Shown here in pieces: positions 52,218 to 60,273 of a stretch of 64,000 nucleotides of DNA. The position numbers and the translations under genes were made by a program. Origin of the DNA: Prevotella sp. (GTDB lineage Bacteria > Bacillota_I > Bacilli_A > ML615J-28 > CAG-313). A model generated the notes under the pieces. The model worked only from the letters and a program-made list of their open reading frames with translations. It did no database searches and had not been told where the DNA came from. How positions within the stretch are numbered: position 1 is the first letter of the stretch; each line of letters starts with the position of its first letter. The stretch spans positions 62,001 through 126,000 of the forward strand of contig JAMPDF010000001.1 in assembly GCA_023665755.1 (NCBI GenBank). Direction: 5' to 3'.

Positions 52218-52736
52218 ATGCCAATTCTCATTATTTTTATAACTTTATGTATTATTGCGGGATTCATATGGAGTAGTTTCTTGCCAAAAATTAAAAGAAA
52301 AAAAGCTATAGAGGCTTTTACCACATATCTTAATAAGTCAAATATGACCTATTCTCTTCAAGAAGGAAATCAACAATTTTACGATCTTTATTTAGAACTA
52401 CAAGGTTCCGTTTATTACATCAAATTTCTGTTGTTACCTTCTTATTCTGAAGTACAAATCAATAATAGGACAACTTGGGAAGTCAAATATGGTGCTGGAA
52501 AAACACCTGGAAAGGTACAACCCAAAAAACGATATTTGACAGAAATTGTTGATTTTATGAAAGCAGATATTGAAAGTACTGCTCAGAAAATCGTGATTCT
52601 TTCACCTAAGCCCAAAAAGATTGTCAAATATATTAATGAATCAGAGATTGTTTTTGTCAAATCAACAACCGATGTATATGGTGCACATCTCATTGATGAA
52701 GGACAATTTCGTCTATTTAAAAATAAAAGCAAGTAG
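52218..52736 (+). CDS. Hypothetical membrane-anchored protein
   Basis: A 172-aa protein that I do not recognise. It has a strong N-terminal membrane segment (~3-21, PILIIFITLCIIAGFIWS) followed by a basic linker (KIKRKK) and a soluble, mixed alpha/beta part (~35-172), probably cytoplasmic. The segment NNRTTWEVKYGAG contains an ExK motif, vaguely like restriction-endonuclease-fold proteins, but I see no supporting Asp. ATG 52218 follows GGAGG. It is the only convincing gene on the + strand right of dif and it converges with the GT28 gene. Confidence 0.7.
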   Translation: MPILIIFITLCIIAGFIWSSFLPKIKRKKAIEAFTTYLNKSNMTYSLQEGNQQFYDLYLELQGSVYYIKFLLLPSYSEVQINNRTTWEVKYGAGKTPGKVQPKKRYLTEIVDFMKADIESTAQKIVILSPKPKKIVKYINESEIVFVKSTTDVYGAHLIDEGQFRLFKNKSK

Positions 52737-52756
52737 TAATCTACTTGCTTTTTTGA
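52725..52756. terminator. Bidirectional terminator sharing both stop codons
   Basis: A perfect 12-bp stem (52725-52736 with 52741-52752), TAAT loop. The left arm ends with the stop codon of the hypothetical gene (52734-52736) and the right arm begins with the complement of the GT28 stop (52741-52743). Confidence 0.85.
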
Positions 52757-53868
52757 GCCATTGAAAGAATAAATTCAGCAGCATTTAGTGTCGTCTTACT
52801 AGAGACATTTATTTCTTGCGCTTTTTTCATTTTTTCCATCTCAATTTCAGATTCAAGGAGTAATAATCCAGCATCTACCAACCCTTGTGCATGAGAAGCA
52901 GATACTGACATTCCTAGTGCATTGAAAAAGGCCAAATTGGCATTTTCACATCCAGGTATAGGGAACGTATGAACTAAAGGAATTCTAGATGCAGCAGCTT
53001 CTGTTGTGGTTAAGCCACCAGGTTTTGTATAAATGATATCAGCTGCTTTCATATATAAAGGCATTTCATTTGTATGTTTCAATAAAACAAATCGGGAGTC
53101 CTCTAAACAAATTTTGGACAATTTACGATAAACCTTTTGATTATTTCCGCAAATGACAACCAATTGAATATGACTAGCTTGAGGATGTTTCGAAAAAGTC
53201 TTCACTAATTTAGTCAAATTGCCAGCTCCCATACTCCCTCCTACTAACAAAGCCACTGATTGATCTAGTGGTAAATGCAATTTTTCCCTTGCTTCTTTTT
53301 TTGTAAAAGGAGTCAAAATTTTTGGACTAAAGGGAATACCGAAAGGATGTAGTTTTTCTTTGTCCATACCTCTAGCAATGCATTCTTCTTGAAGGGCTGG
53401 ATGAGGAACAATATAAGCATCGCAATCTGTTTCTTCCAAAAAAGGAATACAAGTATAATCAGTCATTACCATAATATGAGGTGGCAACATTATACCTGAT
53501 CGCTTCATATAAGTAAGCGTCTCTGCAGGAAAAAGATGAGTCATTACTACAACATCATAATGATGTTCATTTAAATAAGTCTCTAGATATTTGGCCATCT
53601 TCTTATTCACTAGATAGACTGGTGAATGTTCTGAATGTTTACTTACGAACATTCCAATTCGATATGCTGCCCCAAATAACTTGGGTGCTCTTTGAACTGT
53701 TTTTATATACGTATTAGCCACTCGCTTTGCTACTTTCTCTCCAGCAAGTTGTAAATAATCAAACACAAAAGCCGTATGTCCCATTTGTTCAAATTGTTCT
53801 TTTAAAGCATTGGCACAGGCATCATGTCCTCCCCCAGTTTTACAAGATAATAATAATATATTCATCAT
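52741..53868 (-). CDS. Diacylglycerol glycosyltransferase-like protein (MGDG synthase/UgtP type, GT28)
   Basis: A 375-aa glycosyltransferase with the MGDG-synthase N-terminal domain (LLLSCKTGGGHDACANAL near 4-21) and the GT28 C-terminal domain with GGSMGAGN (~206) and the nucleotide-sugar block TKPGGLTTTEAAA (~278-290). It transfers hexose to diacylglycerol, giving membrane glycolipid and possibly the anchor for lipoteichoic acid. Lies immediately after plsY in a marR-plsY-GT28 operon. Its ATGATG directly follows the plsY stop and lacks a good SD, so coupling is likely. Confidence 0.85.
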   Translation of the reverse strand: MMNILLLSCKTGGGHDACANALKEQFEQMGHTAFVFDYLQLAGEKVAKRVANTYIKTVQRAPKLFGAAYRIGMFVSKHSEHSPVYLVNKKMAKYLETYLNEHHYDVVVMTHLFPAETLTYMKRSGIMLPPHIMVMTDYTCIPFLEETDCDAYIVPHPALQEECIARGMDKEKLHPFGIPFSPKILTPFTKKEAREKLHLPLDQSVALLVGGSMGAGNLTKLVKTFSKHPQASHIQLVVICGNNQKVYRKLSKICLEDSRFVLLKHTNEMPLYMKAADIIYTKPGGLTTTEAAASRIPLVHTFPIPGCENANLAFFNALGMSVSASHAQGLVDAGLLLLESEIEMEKMKKAQEINVSSKTTLNAAEFILSMAQKSK

Positions 53869-54507
53869 TTATTGTCGGAAAACCCATTGGATTTTTCTTT
53901 CCTCACTTTCTTTTAATGATTTTATATGTCTACAAACTACAATAATTGCCATACAAGCACAACCAATTAGGATGAACCAATTGGCAATAAAGAAAAAGCT
54001 AGTGATGACAAAACCTCCATAAGTAACTATTGTACGCAAAGCATGTGGTTGAATAATAATGAGTGTTGAAAACAGAATGTACCAAATGGCAAGCGAAAAG
54101 CCTAATTTTAAATTTGGAAAAAGTCCAATCAAAACACCAAAACTAGTGGCGATACATTTGCCACCATGATGAAACTTCTGATAAATAGGAAAAGCATGCC
54201 CGATAAGTGGAGTTACCATAATCAAACTAAAGCCAATCCAATTTTCTTCTACAAAAAAGCGTGATAAATAGACAGGGAAAGCTCCTTTTGCCATATCAAG
54301 TAATAAACAAAGAATGCCACATCGGATACCGGCATTTTTAAAAGCATTCGTTGCACCTGGATTTCCATCATCTGTCTCTTGAATAATATCGATATGTTTT
54401 ACCCATTTTGGAATCCAATATGCAAACATCAAACTTCCACATAAATAGCCAAAGATGCAAAAAAAGAGACAACTAACATATTGATTGTTGAATATAAAAT
54501 TAATCAT
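53869..54507 (-). CDS. plsY: Glycerol-3-phosphate acyltransferase PlsY
   Basis: A 212-aa membrane protein with about five helices that acylates glycerol 3-phosphate using acyl-phosphate, the first step of phospholipid synthesis. The conserved loops are GSLMFAYWI, GNPGATNAFKNAG (~48-60) and HHGGKCIATSFG (~120). Length and motifs are normal. Follows marR by 9 nt and precedes the GT28 gene without a gap. Confidence 0.9.
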   Translation of the reverse strand: MINFIFNNQYVSCLFFCIFGYLCGSLMFAYWIPKWVKHIDIIQETDDGNPGATNAFKNAGIRCGILCLLLDMAKGAFPVYLSRFFVEENWIGFSLIMVTPLIGHAFPIYQKFHHGGKCIATSFGVLIGLFPNLKLGFSLAIWYILFSTLIIIQPHALRTIVTYGGFVITSFFFIANWFILIGCACMAIIVVCRHIKSLKESEERKIQWVFRQ

Positions 54508-54516
54508 ACATACTCC

Positions 54517-54942
54517 TTATTCAGCTAGTCTTTTGAGAATACGAATAAATTCGAGAGCATCTTGCTCACCTAATTTTTCTATTATATGTTCCAATTTTTG
54601 TGAAGTAGTTTTGATGATTTTTTCCGCCATTTTTCTTCCTTTTTCTGTTAATTGAATAATGCTTCTGCGTTTATCTACCCCATCTGTAGTGCGCTCAATC
54701 AATTGCTTTTTTTCAAGCGTTTTTAGAGTTGTAGCGATTCTACCACTTGATAATTGTTGTATTTTCGATAACTCACTTGGAGTGATTTCTTTTTCCTTGG
54801 TCTGTTCGTAAGTATAAAGAGTTTGAAGAATTCCATTTTCTCCTTGTTCAAAAGAATGCATTTCAGATAAAGGATGGTTCTTTTTCTTCAAAAGATAAAT
54901 CAATTTGTAAACAAGTTCATTATTATTCATATATTTTTCCAT
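54517..54942 (-). CDS. MarR-family transcriptional regulator
   Basis: A 141-aa MarR protein with a winged helix: HTH with LSKIQQLSSGRIATTLKTLEKKQLIER (broken: LSSGRIATTL and LEKKQLIER), then DGVDKRRSIIQLTEKG, the wing. It is first in an operon with plsY and a glycolipid synthase, so it probably controls membrane lipid synthesis, like FabT, a MarR regulator of streptococcal lipids; this is inference. ATG 54942 is preceded by AAAGG; ATG 54930 is an alternative. Confidence 0.85.
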   Translation of the reverse strand: MEKYMNNNELVYKLIYLLKKKNHPLSEMHSFEQGENGILQTLYTYEQTKEKEITPSELSKIQQLSSGRIATTLKTLEKKQLIERTTDGVDKRRSIIQLTEKGRKMAEKIIKTTSQKLEHIIEKLGEQDALEFIRILKRLAE

Positions 54943-54961
54943 TTACCTTTCACTAGAAGAT

Positions 54962-54990
54962 ATTTTATCAAAAAAGTTGAAAAATGTCAA
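54962..54990 (-). promoter_or_regulatory. Promoter and possible operator of marR-plsY-GT28
   Basis: On the minus strand TTGACA, 17 bp, TAAAAT. A palindrome TTGA, 6 nt, TCAA begins in the -35 and could bind the MarR protein for autoregulation. Confidence 0.65.
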
Positions 54991-55004
54991 ATTGTTAAAT
55001 AAAA

Positions 55005-55020
55005 AAGCGCTCTGCGCGCT
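55005..55020 (-). terminator. Terminator-like hairpin upstream of marR
   Basis: A 5-bp GC-rich stem AGCGC/GCGCT (55006-55010 with 55016-55020), 5-nt loop and six T on the minus strand. It stands ~155 bp beyond the proS terminator and may end a separate small transcript. Confidence 0.55.
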
Positions 55021-55046
55021 CGAAAACTTTTTTTGCAAGTCTATAT

Positions 55047-55070
55047 TCATTCAATCGCTACAATCATCAT
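55047..55070 (-). other. Candidate micro-ORF or small-RNA region
   Basis: On the minus strand AAAGGAAA precedes ATG ATG and a 7-codon frame (MMIVAIE). Upstream lies an extended TATAAA-type -10 (55106-55111), downstream a terminator (55005-55020), so a transcript of about 100 nt is possible. Real coding is doubtful. Confidence 0.25.
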
Positions 55071-55160
55071 TTTCCTTTATTAGTAGTATGTTCTATATCT
55101 TGCTTTTTATACCATATATCATTTGGAATATATACATATTTACAGTGATATGTATATATA

Positions 55161-55192
55161 AAAAAACTGGTATTAGAATAATTCTAATACCA
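55161..55192 (-). terminator. Terminator of proS
   Basis: An 11-bp near-perfect stem (55168-55178 with 55182-55192), 3-nt loop, T run on the minus strand. Confidence 0.8.
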
Positions 55193-55218
55193 ATTTCATA
55201 CAACAATTCTATATTTTA

Positions 55219-56925
55219 CTAGTGTATTCGAGAGATAATATCAATAATTTGATAAATAGCCTCATCGTAACTCATTTCGGTTTTTTCTAATGTTTTTCGA
55301 ACCTTGAATTCACATATTGACTCACTAGCTTTTCGACCTATGGTAATTATATAAGGAATGCCAATCAATTCCCAATCCTTAAACTTAAAACCAGGTTTAG
55401 CATCGCGATCATCTAAAACCACTTCTATATGCGCCTTCTTCAGTTGATGATAAATATAGTCAGCTCCTTCTTTCATCGCTGGGTCGCTATATTGGATAGG
55501 AACCACCACTACATGATAGGGAGCAACATTGAGCGGCCAAATAATACCATGTTCATCATGATTTTGTTCAATGATACTTGACATAGTTCTAGTTACACCT
55601 ATACCATAACACCCCATAATCATTGGTTGATTTTTGCCTTGTTCATCTTGATAAGTACACCCCATTGGTAATGAATACTTGGTTCCTAATTTGAAAATCT
55701 GACCAATTTCAATGCCCCTTTCCATTTGAAGAGGTTGATGACATTTTGGACATAAGTCCCCTGCTACAGTTGAACGAAGTTGTAGTACTTCACCTTGAAA
55801 GTCTCTCATATAATTGACATTTTTCAAATGGTAATCTTTTTCATTCGCTCCTGTTATCGCATTTTGTATGTAAGTAACCTCATCGTCAATTAAAATCTTA
55901 CATCGGATTCCTATAGGACCAACAAATCCTTCAATAGACCCAAGTTCAAGAATTTGTTCATAACTAGCAAGCAGCAATTCGTGTTCAGCAATTCCCAAAT
56001 AATTCACTACTTTAATTGGATTTACATCCCGGTCACCACGAACAAGTACCAATACGGGGTGATTGGTTGCCAAGTTCATATAGACCATACTTTTAATGAC
56101 CTTCTGCTTATCTACTCCTAAATATGTTGAAATCTCCTCAATTGACTTTTGATGTGGTGTATATACTTTTTCAATCGACATTTCTTCTTGGTTGTTACTA
56201 CCTAAAGTAACCGATTCAGCCTTTTCCTGATCCGCTGCATACCCACAATGATTGCAATAAATGATATCACTTTCTCCAACATCTGAAAGAGCCATAAATT
56301 GATGAGAACCCGTTCCCCCTATGGCCCCCGTATCCGCTAGCACTATTTTATACTGAATGCCTAAGCGAGTAAAAATCTTTTCATATGTCTCATACATTTG
56401 TTGATACGATATATCAAGCCCCTCCGTTGTTAAATCAAATGAATAAGCGTCTTTCATAATGAATTCACGCCCTCTCATTAAGCCAAAGCGGGGTCTAAGT
56501 TCATCTCGATACTTAGTTTGAATTTGATACAAGTTGATAGGTAAGTTCTTCCGCGATTTAATTTCATTGCGAACCAAATCAGTAAAAATTTCTTCATGAG
56601 TAGGTCCTAAACAAAATTCACGATCGTGTCGATCAGTAAAGCGCATTAACTCAGGCCCATATTTTTGCCATCGTCCTGATTCAACCCATAATTCTTTAGG
56701 TTGAACTGCTGAAGATAAAAACTCTAACGCTCCTGCTTCATCCATTTCTTCACGAATGATATTTTCAATTTTATGTAATACGCGAAGGCCAAGGGGTAAA
56801 TAATTGTATACACCCGCTACTAATTTTCGTATCATTCCAGCACGAATCAATAAAATATGACTAGAGATAATGGCTTCATTTGGAGCCTCTTTTAATGTTG
56901 CAACTAACATTTTACTTGCTTTCAT
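55219..56925 (-). CDS. proS: Prolyl-tRNA synthetase, bacterial type with editing domain
   Basis: A 568-aa class II synthetase. Motif 1 lies in the MIRKLVAGVYNYLPLG region, motif 2 is RDELRPRFGLMRGREFIMKDAYSF (~136-159; broken: RFGLMRGREF and MKDAYSF), the INS editing domain follows (~230-380) and motif 3 is GCYGIGVTR (~440). The start ATG 56925 fits GGAGG 8 nt upstream; the longer ATG 56940 overlaps the SD. No T-box is visible, unlike valS. Confidence 0.96.
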   Translation of the reverse strand: MKASKMLVATLKEAPNEAIISSHILLIRAGMIRKLVAGVYNYLPLGLRVLHKIENIIREEMDEAGALEFLSSAVQPKELWVESGRWQKYGPELMRFTDRHDREFCLGPTHEEIFTDLVRNEIKSRKNLPINLYQIQTKYRDELRPRFGLMRGREFIMKDAYSFDLTTEGLDISYQQMYETYEKIFTRLGIQYKIVLADTGAIGGTGSHQFMALSDVGESDIIYCNHCGYAADQEKAESVTLGSNNQEEMSIEKVYTPHQKSIEEISTYLGVDKQKVIKSMVYMNLATNHPVLVLVRGDRDVNPIKVVNYLGIAEHELLLASYEQILELGSIEGFVGPIGIRCKILIDDEVTYIQNAITGANEKDYHLKNVNYMRDFQGEVLQLRSTVAGDLCPKCHQPLQMERGIEIGQIFKLGTKYSLPMGCTYQDEQGKNQPMIMGCYGIGVTRTMSSIIEQNHDEHGIIWPLNVAPYHVVVVPIQYSDPAMKEGADYIYHQLKKAHIEVVLDDRDAKPGFKFKDWELIGIPYIITIGRKASESICEFKVRKTLEKTEMSYDEAIYQIIDIISRIH

Positions 56926-56951
56926 ACATAATTCCTCCATAAAACGTTAGT

Positions 56952-56957
56952 ATTATA
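56952..56957 (-). promoter_or_regulatory. -10 element of a proS promoter
   Basis: On the minus strand an extended -10, TGATATAAT, with no recognisable -35. Confidence 0.4.
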
Positions 56958-57020
56958 TCACAAAATCTCCTTTTTGGGATTAAATTTGATTATAATTCCT
57001 TCATAACTGAAATCATTGCA

Positions 57021-57064
57021 AGTAAAAAGGCATATTATAACCTGACAAGGAAATAGTATGCCTT
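57021..57064 (-). terminator. Terminator of tldD-pmbA
   Basis: An 8-bp stem (57027-57034 with 57057-57064) with a 22-nt loop, T run on the minus strand. Confidence 0.6.
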
Positions 57065-57106
57065 ATGTTGATATAGGAATAGCTAGATAGTCGGTATAAA
57101 AACGAT

Positions 57107-58438
57107 TTATTTACCTGAAATAGCCAATGACTTGATTTTTAATGTAGGCGAAGCAACTCCAACAAATCGTTTTTCAATATCATTACCAATTGCTTCTACT
57201 TGATTCATCATTTCATAGAAATTGCCAGATACAACAAACAATGTAATCGGTTCAGCTAATTTTCCATTTCGAATCATAAATCCTGATGCTTGAACATTGA
57301 AATCACCAGAAATTGGATTTAACCCAGCATGTAAACCATTTACTTCTGTTACAAAAATCCCTTCCTCTACAGTTTCTAGAATTTCATCTTTTGATAAATT
57401 TCCCTCTTCAATAAATAAATTGGTTGCGGAAGTTGAGATGCTGCCTGCTGTACCGGCCTTAAAGCCATTACCTGTTGGCTCGGTTTGGAAGAAATTTGCA
57501 GTTTTCAAATTGTGCATAAATCCAGTAAATACCCCTTTATCAACTACCTTTTTAGTCCGACATGGTACACCTTCATCATCGAATGATACTTTTACCAATG
57601 CATCATCATAGAAAGGATCATCAATAATGGTCACATTTTCGCCAAGCACTTTTTGTCCTACTTTATCAGTTAATGCTGTCATCTTTAAAAGCGCAGCATT
57701 TCCTTCAAAAACGGATGAAAAGGCACATAAAATTTCAGTAGCTACATCACGCTTTAGAACGACTGGATAATTTCCAGTTTTAACAAAACCTGCCCCTAAT
57801 TGAGAAAGTGCTGATTCTGTAGATTCCTTTACTAAACGATCTAACTCTAAATTTTCAAATGAAGCATTAATATCACCAGCATATCCCATTACAGTTTGGT
57901 CATTTTCACTAGCTAGTGCCCCCACAAATGTTGAAATGTAGGAATGCTCACGTTCTAAATTCAAGCCCTTAGAATTGACAATTTGTGTCCGATTTGAGGT
58001 CTCAGTATATTGACAATACCCAACTTTTTTGATTTTATCACTAGTGGCTAGTACATCCTTTTCCAATTTTTGCAACATTGCTAATTTTTCAGAAGTCGTA
58101 TATTTTGAATAATCCGATATTAGTTCAGGTACAGATTGATATATAGCACCAGCACCATACATAAATTCCGGTTCAGTCGCATCTAAAACTTGTATATTTT
58201 GCAACAATTGTTGCAAAATTTCATCTACTGCCTCTTCCTCAAGAGTTTCTGTATATACATAGCCCATTTTACCTTGATACAAAGCACGAATGGATACACC
58301 AAACAAAGATTTTACATCATAAGCCTCTAAAGCCCCATCGTTTAGTTTCAAGGTATTGCTTTCTGACTGATTGGCATATACTTCCACTTCTTCTAATCCT
58401 AAAGCTAAGCCCTTTTCGATAATTTTTTGTAATTCCAT
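57107..58438 (-). CDS. pmbA: TldE/PmbA family metalloprotease-like protein
   Basis: A 443-aa TldE-type (PmbA) partner of TldD. The family features are VEVYANQSESNTLKLNDG at the N-terminus, GYAGDINASFENL, and the C-terminal SGDFNVQASGFMIRNGKL block (broken: SGDFNVQASGF and MIRNGKLAEP). TldE lacks the zinc motif; TldD and TldE form a heterodimeric protease that cleaves unfolded peptides, as in microcin and antitoxin processing. The ATG overlaps the tldD stop by one base (TAATG). Confidence 0.9.
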   Translation of the reverse strand: MELQKIIEKGLALGLEEVEVYANQSESNTLKLNDGALEAYDVKSLFGVSIRALYQGKMGYVYTETLEEEAVDEILQQLLQNIQVLDATEPEFMYGAGAIYQSVPELISDYSKYTTSEKLAMLQKLEKDVLATSDKIKKVGYCQYTETSNRTQIVNSKGLNLEREHSYISTFVGALASENDQTVMGYAGDINASFENLELDRLVKESTESALSQLGAGFVKTGNYPVVLKRDVATEILCAFSSVFEGNAALLKMTALTDKVGQKVLGENVTIIDDPFYDDALVKVSFDDEGVPCRTKKVVDKGVFTGFMHNLKTANFFQTEPTGNGFKAGTAGSISTSATNLFIEEGNLSKDEILETVEEGIFVTEVNGLHAGLNPISGDFNVQASGFMIRNGKLAEPITLFVVSGNFYEMMNQVEAIGNDIEKRFVGVASPTLKIKSLAISGK

Positions 58439-59853
58439 TATGCATTTCCTCCCTTTCCACCTACAGTCATATGTGAAACTCGAATCGTAGGTTGACCTAC
58501 TATCGTTGGAATAGATCCGCTACTAGAACCACACATACCATATCCACATGATAAATTATCAGCTATCATATCAATACGCAATAATACGTCTTTTCCAGAA
58601 CCTACAAGCGTTGCTCCTTTTACTGGTTTCGTAATTTTACCATTTTCAATTAAATAAGCTACATTGACAGCAAAATTGAATTCCCCTGTTGCCGGATTTA
58701 CACTACCGCCACCCATTTCTTTAGCAAATAAGCCTTTTTCTGTATTGGCGATAATTTCTTCAAAAGTCGATGTGCCATTCAAGAAATAGGTATTGGTCAT
58801 ACGAGATGTAGTTTGATATTTATAAGATTCCCGTCTAGATGATCCAGTAACTGGATGATTCATTTTCTTAGCATTCTTCTTGTCAACAAGGTATGATTTC
58901 AAAATACCATTTTCAATCAATACATTGCATTTTGATGGCGTTCCTTCATCATCAACATTAATAGAACCCCAAGCATTGAGGTTAGTACCATCATCCACAG
59001 CATTTACAATGTCACTTGCAACCTTTTCACCAAGTTTGCCACAAAATACGCTCATTCCTTTGGCAACCGAAGTAGCCTCTAAACCATGTACACATGCTTC
59101 ATGTAGGATAACACCGCCAAATCCATTGTGAATAACAACTGGCATTTCACCACCTTGCATCTGTTCTGCATGTAGCATCTCTACAGCATCAGATGCAACT
59201 CGTTTTCCAAAATCAGTAGCGTCAAATCCTTCAAACATTTCCATTCCTTGATTGCGACCAAATGAAGAAAAACCTGGTTGCATATCTTTACCATCACTAG
59301 CAACTGCCTGACATGCTAAACGCGTGTTACAACGATAATCAGTCTGCCAAGTACCATCACTAGCAAATACAAACATATGTTGCTCTTTTTTTACAATTGA
59401 AGTAATGACTTGAACAATCTCAGATCTATATGCAAAAGCTCCTTCTGTTGATTTTTGTAGCAGTTGTACTTCTTCACTGGCATCATTGCCACGCACACGT
59501 TTTGGATTTACAACGAGTTCAACCTTCTTTTCTTGAAAAGGAAGCACTTCAGTTTTCCTTTCTTCTGAAAAACTACCTGCTAAAATTTTAGCCTTTTCTA
59601 ACAACACGCTAGGAGTACAAATGGTTACAGAGCAATTCACCTCCATACCATCTTTGATAATCCGAATAGCTGCACCTTTAACTTTCGAAACATTCGCATT
59701 CGATAATTTACCTGATCGCATTTGGAAGACTTCGCTTGTTGTATTTTCCATATACACTTCAGCAAATTCACCACCAGTGGATAAGGCAGTTTCTAAAATT
59801 TCTTTGGCAGTGTTTTCATCAATGCCAAAAACTACTTTATGATTTACACTCAT
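58438..59853 (-). CDS. tldD: TldD family metalloprotease
   Basis: A 471-aa catalytic partner. The zinc motif HExxxH is HEACVHGLEA (~250) and the C-terminal Cys ligand is in SCGYGMCGSS. GSSRRESYKYQTTSRMTNT near 350 is also family-typical. Start ATG 59853 follows AAGGAGGG. tldD-pmbA adjacent on one transcript is common. No obvious peptide substrate gene is next to it. Confidence 0.93.
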   Translation of the reverse strand: MSVNHKVVFGIDENTAKEILETALSTGGEFAEVYMENTTSEVFQMRSGKLSNANVSKVKGAAIRIIKDGMEVNCSVTICTPSVLLEKAKILAGSFSEERKTEVLPFQEKKVELVVNPKRVRGNDASEEVQLLQKSTEGAFAYRSEIVQVITSIVKKEQHMFVFASDGTWQTDYRCNTRLACQAVASDGKDMQPGFSSFGRNQGMEMFEGFDATDFGKRVASDAVEMLHAEQMQGGEMPVVIHNGFGGVILHEACVHGLEATSVAKGMSVFCGKLGEKVASDIVNAVDDGTNLNAWGSINVDDEGTPSKCNVLIENGILKSYLVDKKNAKKMNHPVTGSSRRESYKYQTTSRMTNTYFLNGTSTFEEIIANTEKGLFAKEMGGGSVNPATGEFNFAVNVAYLIENGKITKPVKGATLVGSGKDVLLRIDMIADNLSCGYGMCGSSSGSIPTIVGQPTIRVSHMTVGGKGGNA

Positions 59854-59874
59854 GTAATCCCTCCTTTTTGTTAG

Positions 59875-59902
59875 ATTATACCATAATGGTAGAATTTGTA
59901 AA
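59875..59902 (-). promoter_or_regulatory. Promoter of tldD-pmbA
   Basis: On the minus strand TTTACA, 16 bp, TATAAT with extended TGG. Confidence 0.7.
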
Positions 59903-59950
59903 GGAAAAAGGATTATTTTTTTCATATTTTAGTTGAATAAATTGGTAATA

Positions 59951-60193
59951 TCAATTGTTAAAACTATTAAAAATATTTTCATTTACACCATTCGACATAA
60001 TATCTCGAACAAGTTTGTTTTCTTCTGCTTTATCCAAATTTTTTCCAGCGAGTTTCGATACATCTCGGATAACCTGTCGAATACTTGCTTCATCCGTCAA
60101 ATCTAGGTATCTTACCTTTTCCACCAAAGCAAACACGGCTTCTGGCTGTATATTATTCTCTGCAATAAAATTCATAACCTTATTTAAATTCAT
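59951..60193 (-). CDS. spoVIF: Stage VI sporulation protein F-like
   Basis: An 80-aa acidic, helical protein. The core VRYLDLTDEASIRQVIRDVS (broken: YLDLTDEASIRQVI) and LAGKNLDKAEENKLVRDI resemble SpoVIF, a mother-cell coat-assembly protein of Bacillus. ATG 60193 follows GAGGTG. It has a sigma-K-like promoter, which fits the late mother-cell timing. The match is from memory and short. Confidence 0.7.
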   Translation of the reverse strand: MNLNKVMNFIAENNIQPEAVFALVEKVRYLDLTDEASIRQVIRDVSKLAGKNLDKAEENKLVRDIMSNGVNENIFNSFNN

Positions 60194-60208
60194 TTTAACA
60201 CCTCAACA

Positions 60209-60237
60209 TAGTATATGACAAATACCTATAAAATGTG
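60209..60237 (-). promoter_or_regulatory. Possible sigma-K-type promoter of spoVIF
   Basis: On the minus strand CAC, 17 bp, CATATACTA, close to the sigma-K pattern (AC, 16-17 bp, CATANNNTA). Confidence 0.4.
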
Positions 60238-60240
60238 ACT

Positions 60241-60267
60241 AAAAAAGAGTGGAATCATTTCCACTCT
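60241..60267 (-). terminator. Terminator of the large repeat protein gene
   Basis: A perfect 9-bp stem (60246-60254 with 60259-60267), 4-nt loop, T run on the minus strand. Confidence 0.85.
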
Positions 60268-60273
60268 TCATAA

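Noticed and set aside
54977..55222. An 81-codon hydrophobic open frame on the + strand between marR and proS
   Set aside because: Low-complexity AT-rich translation, no SD, and it runs through two terminators and a promoter of the other strand.
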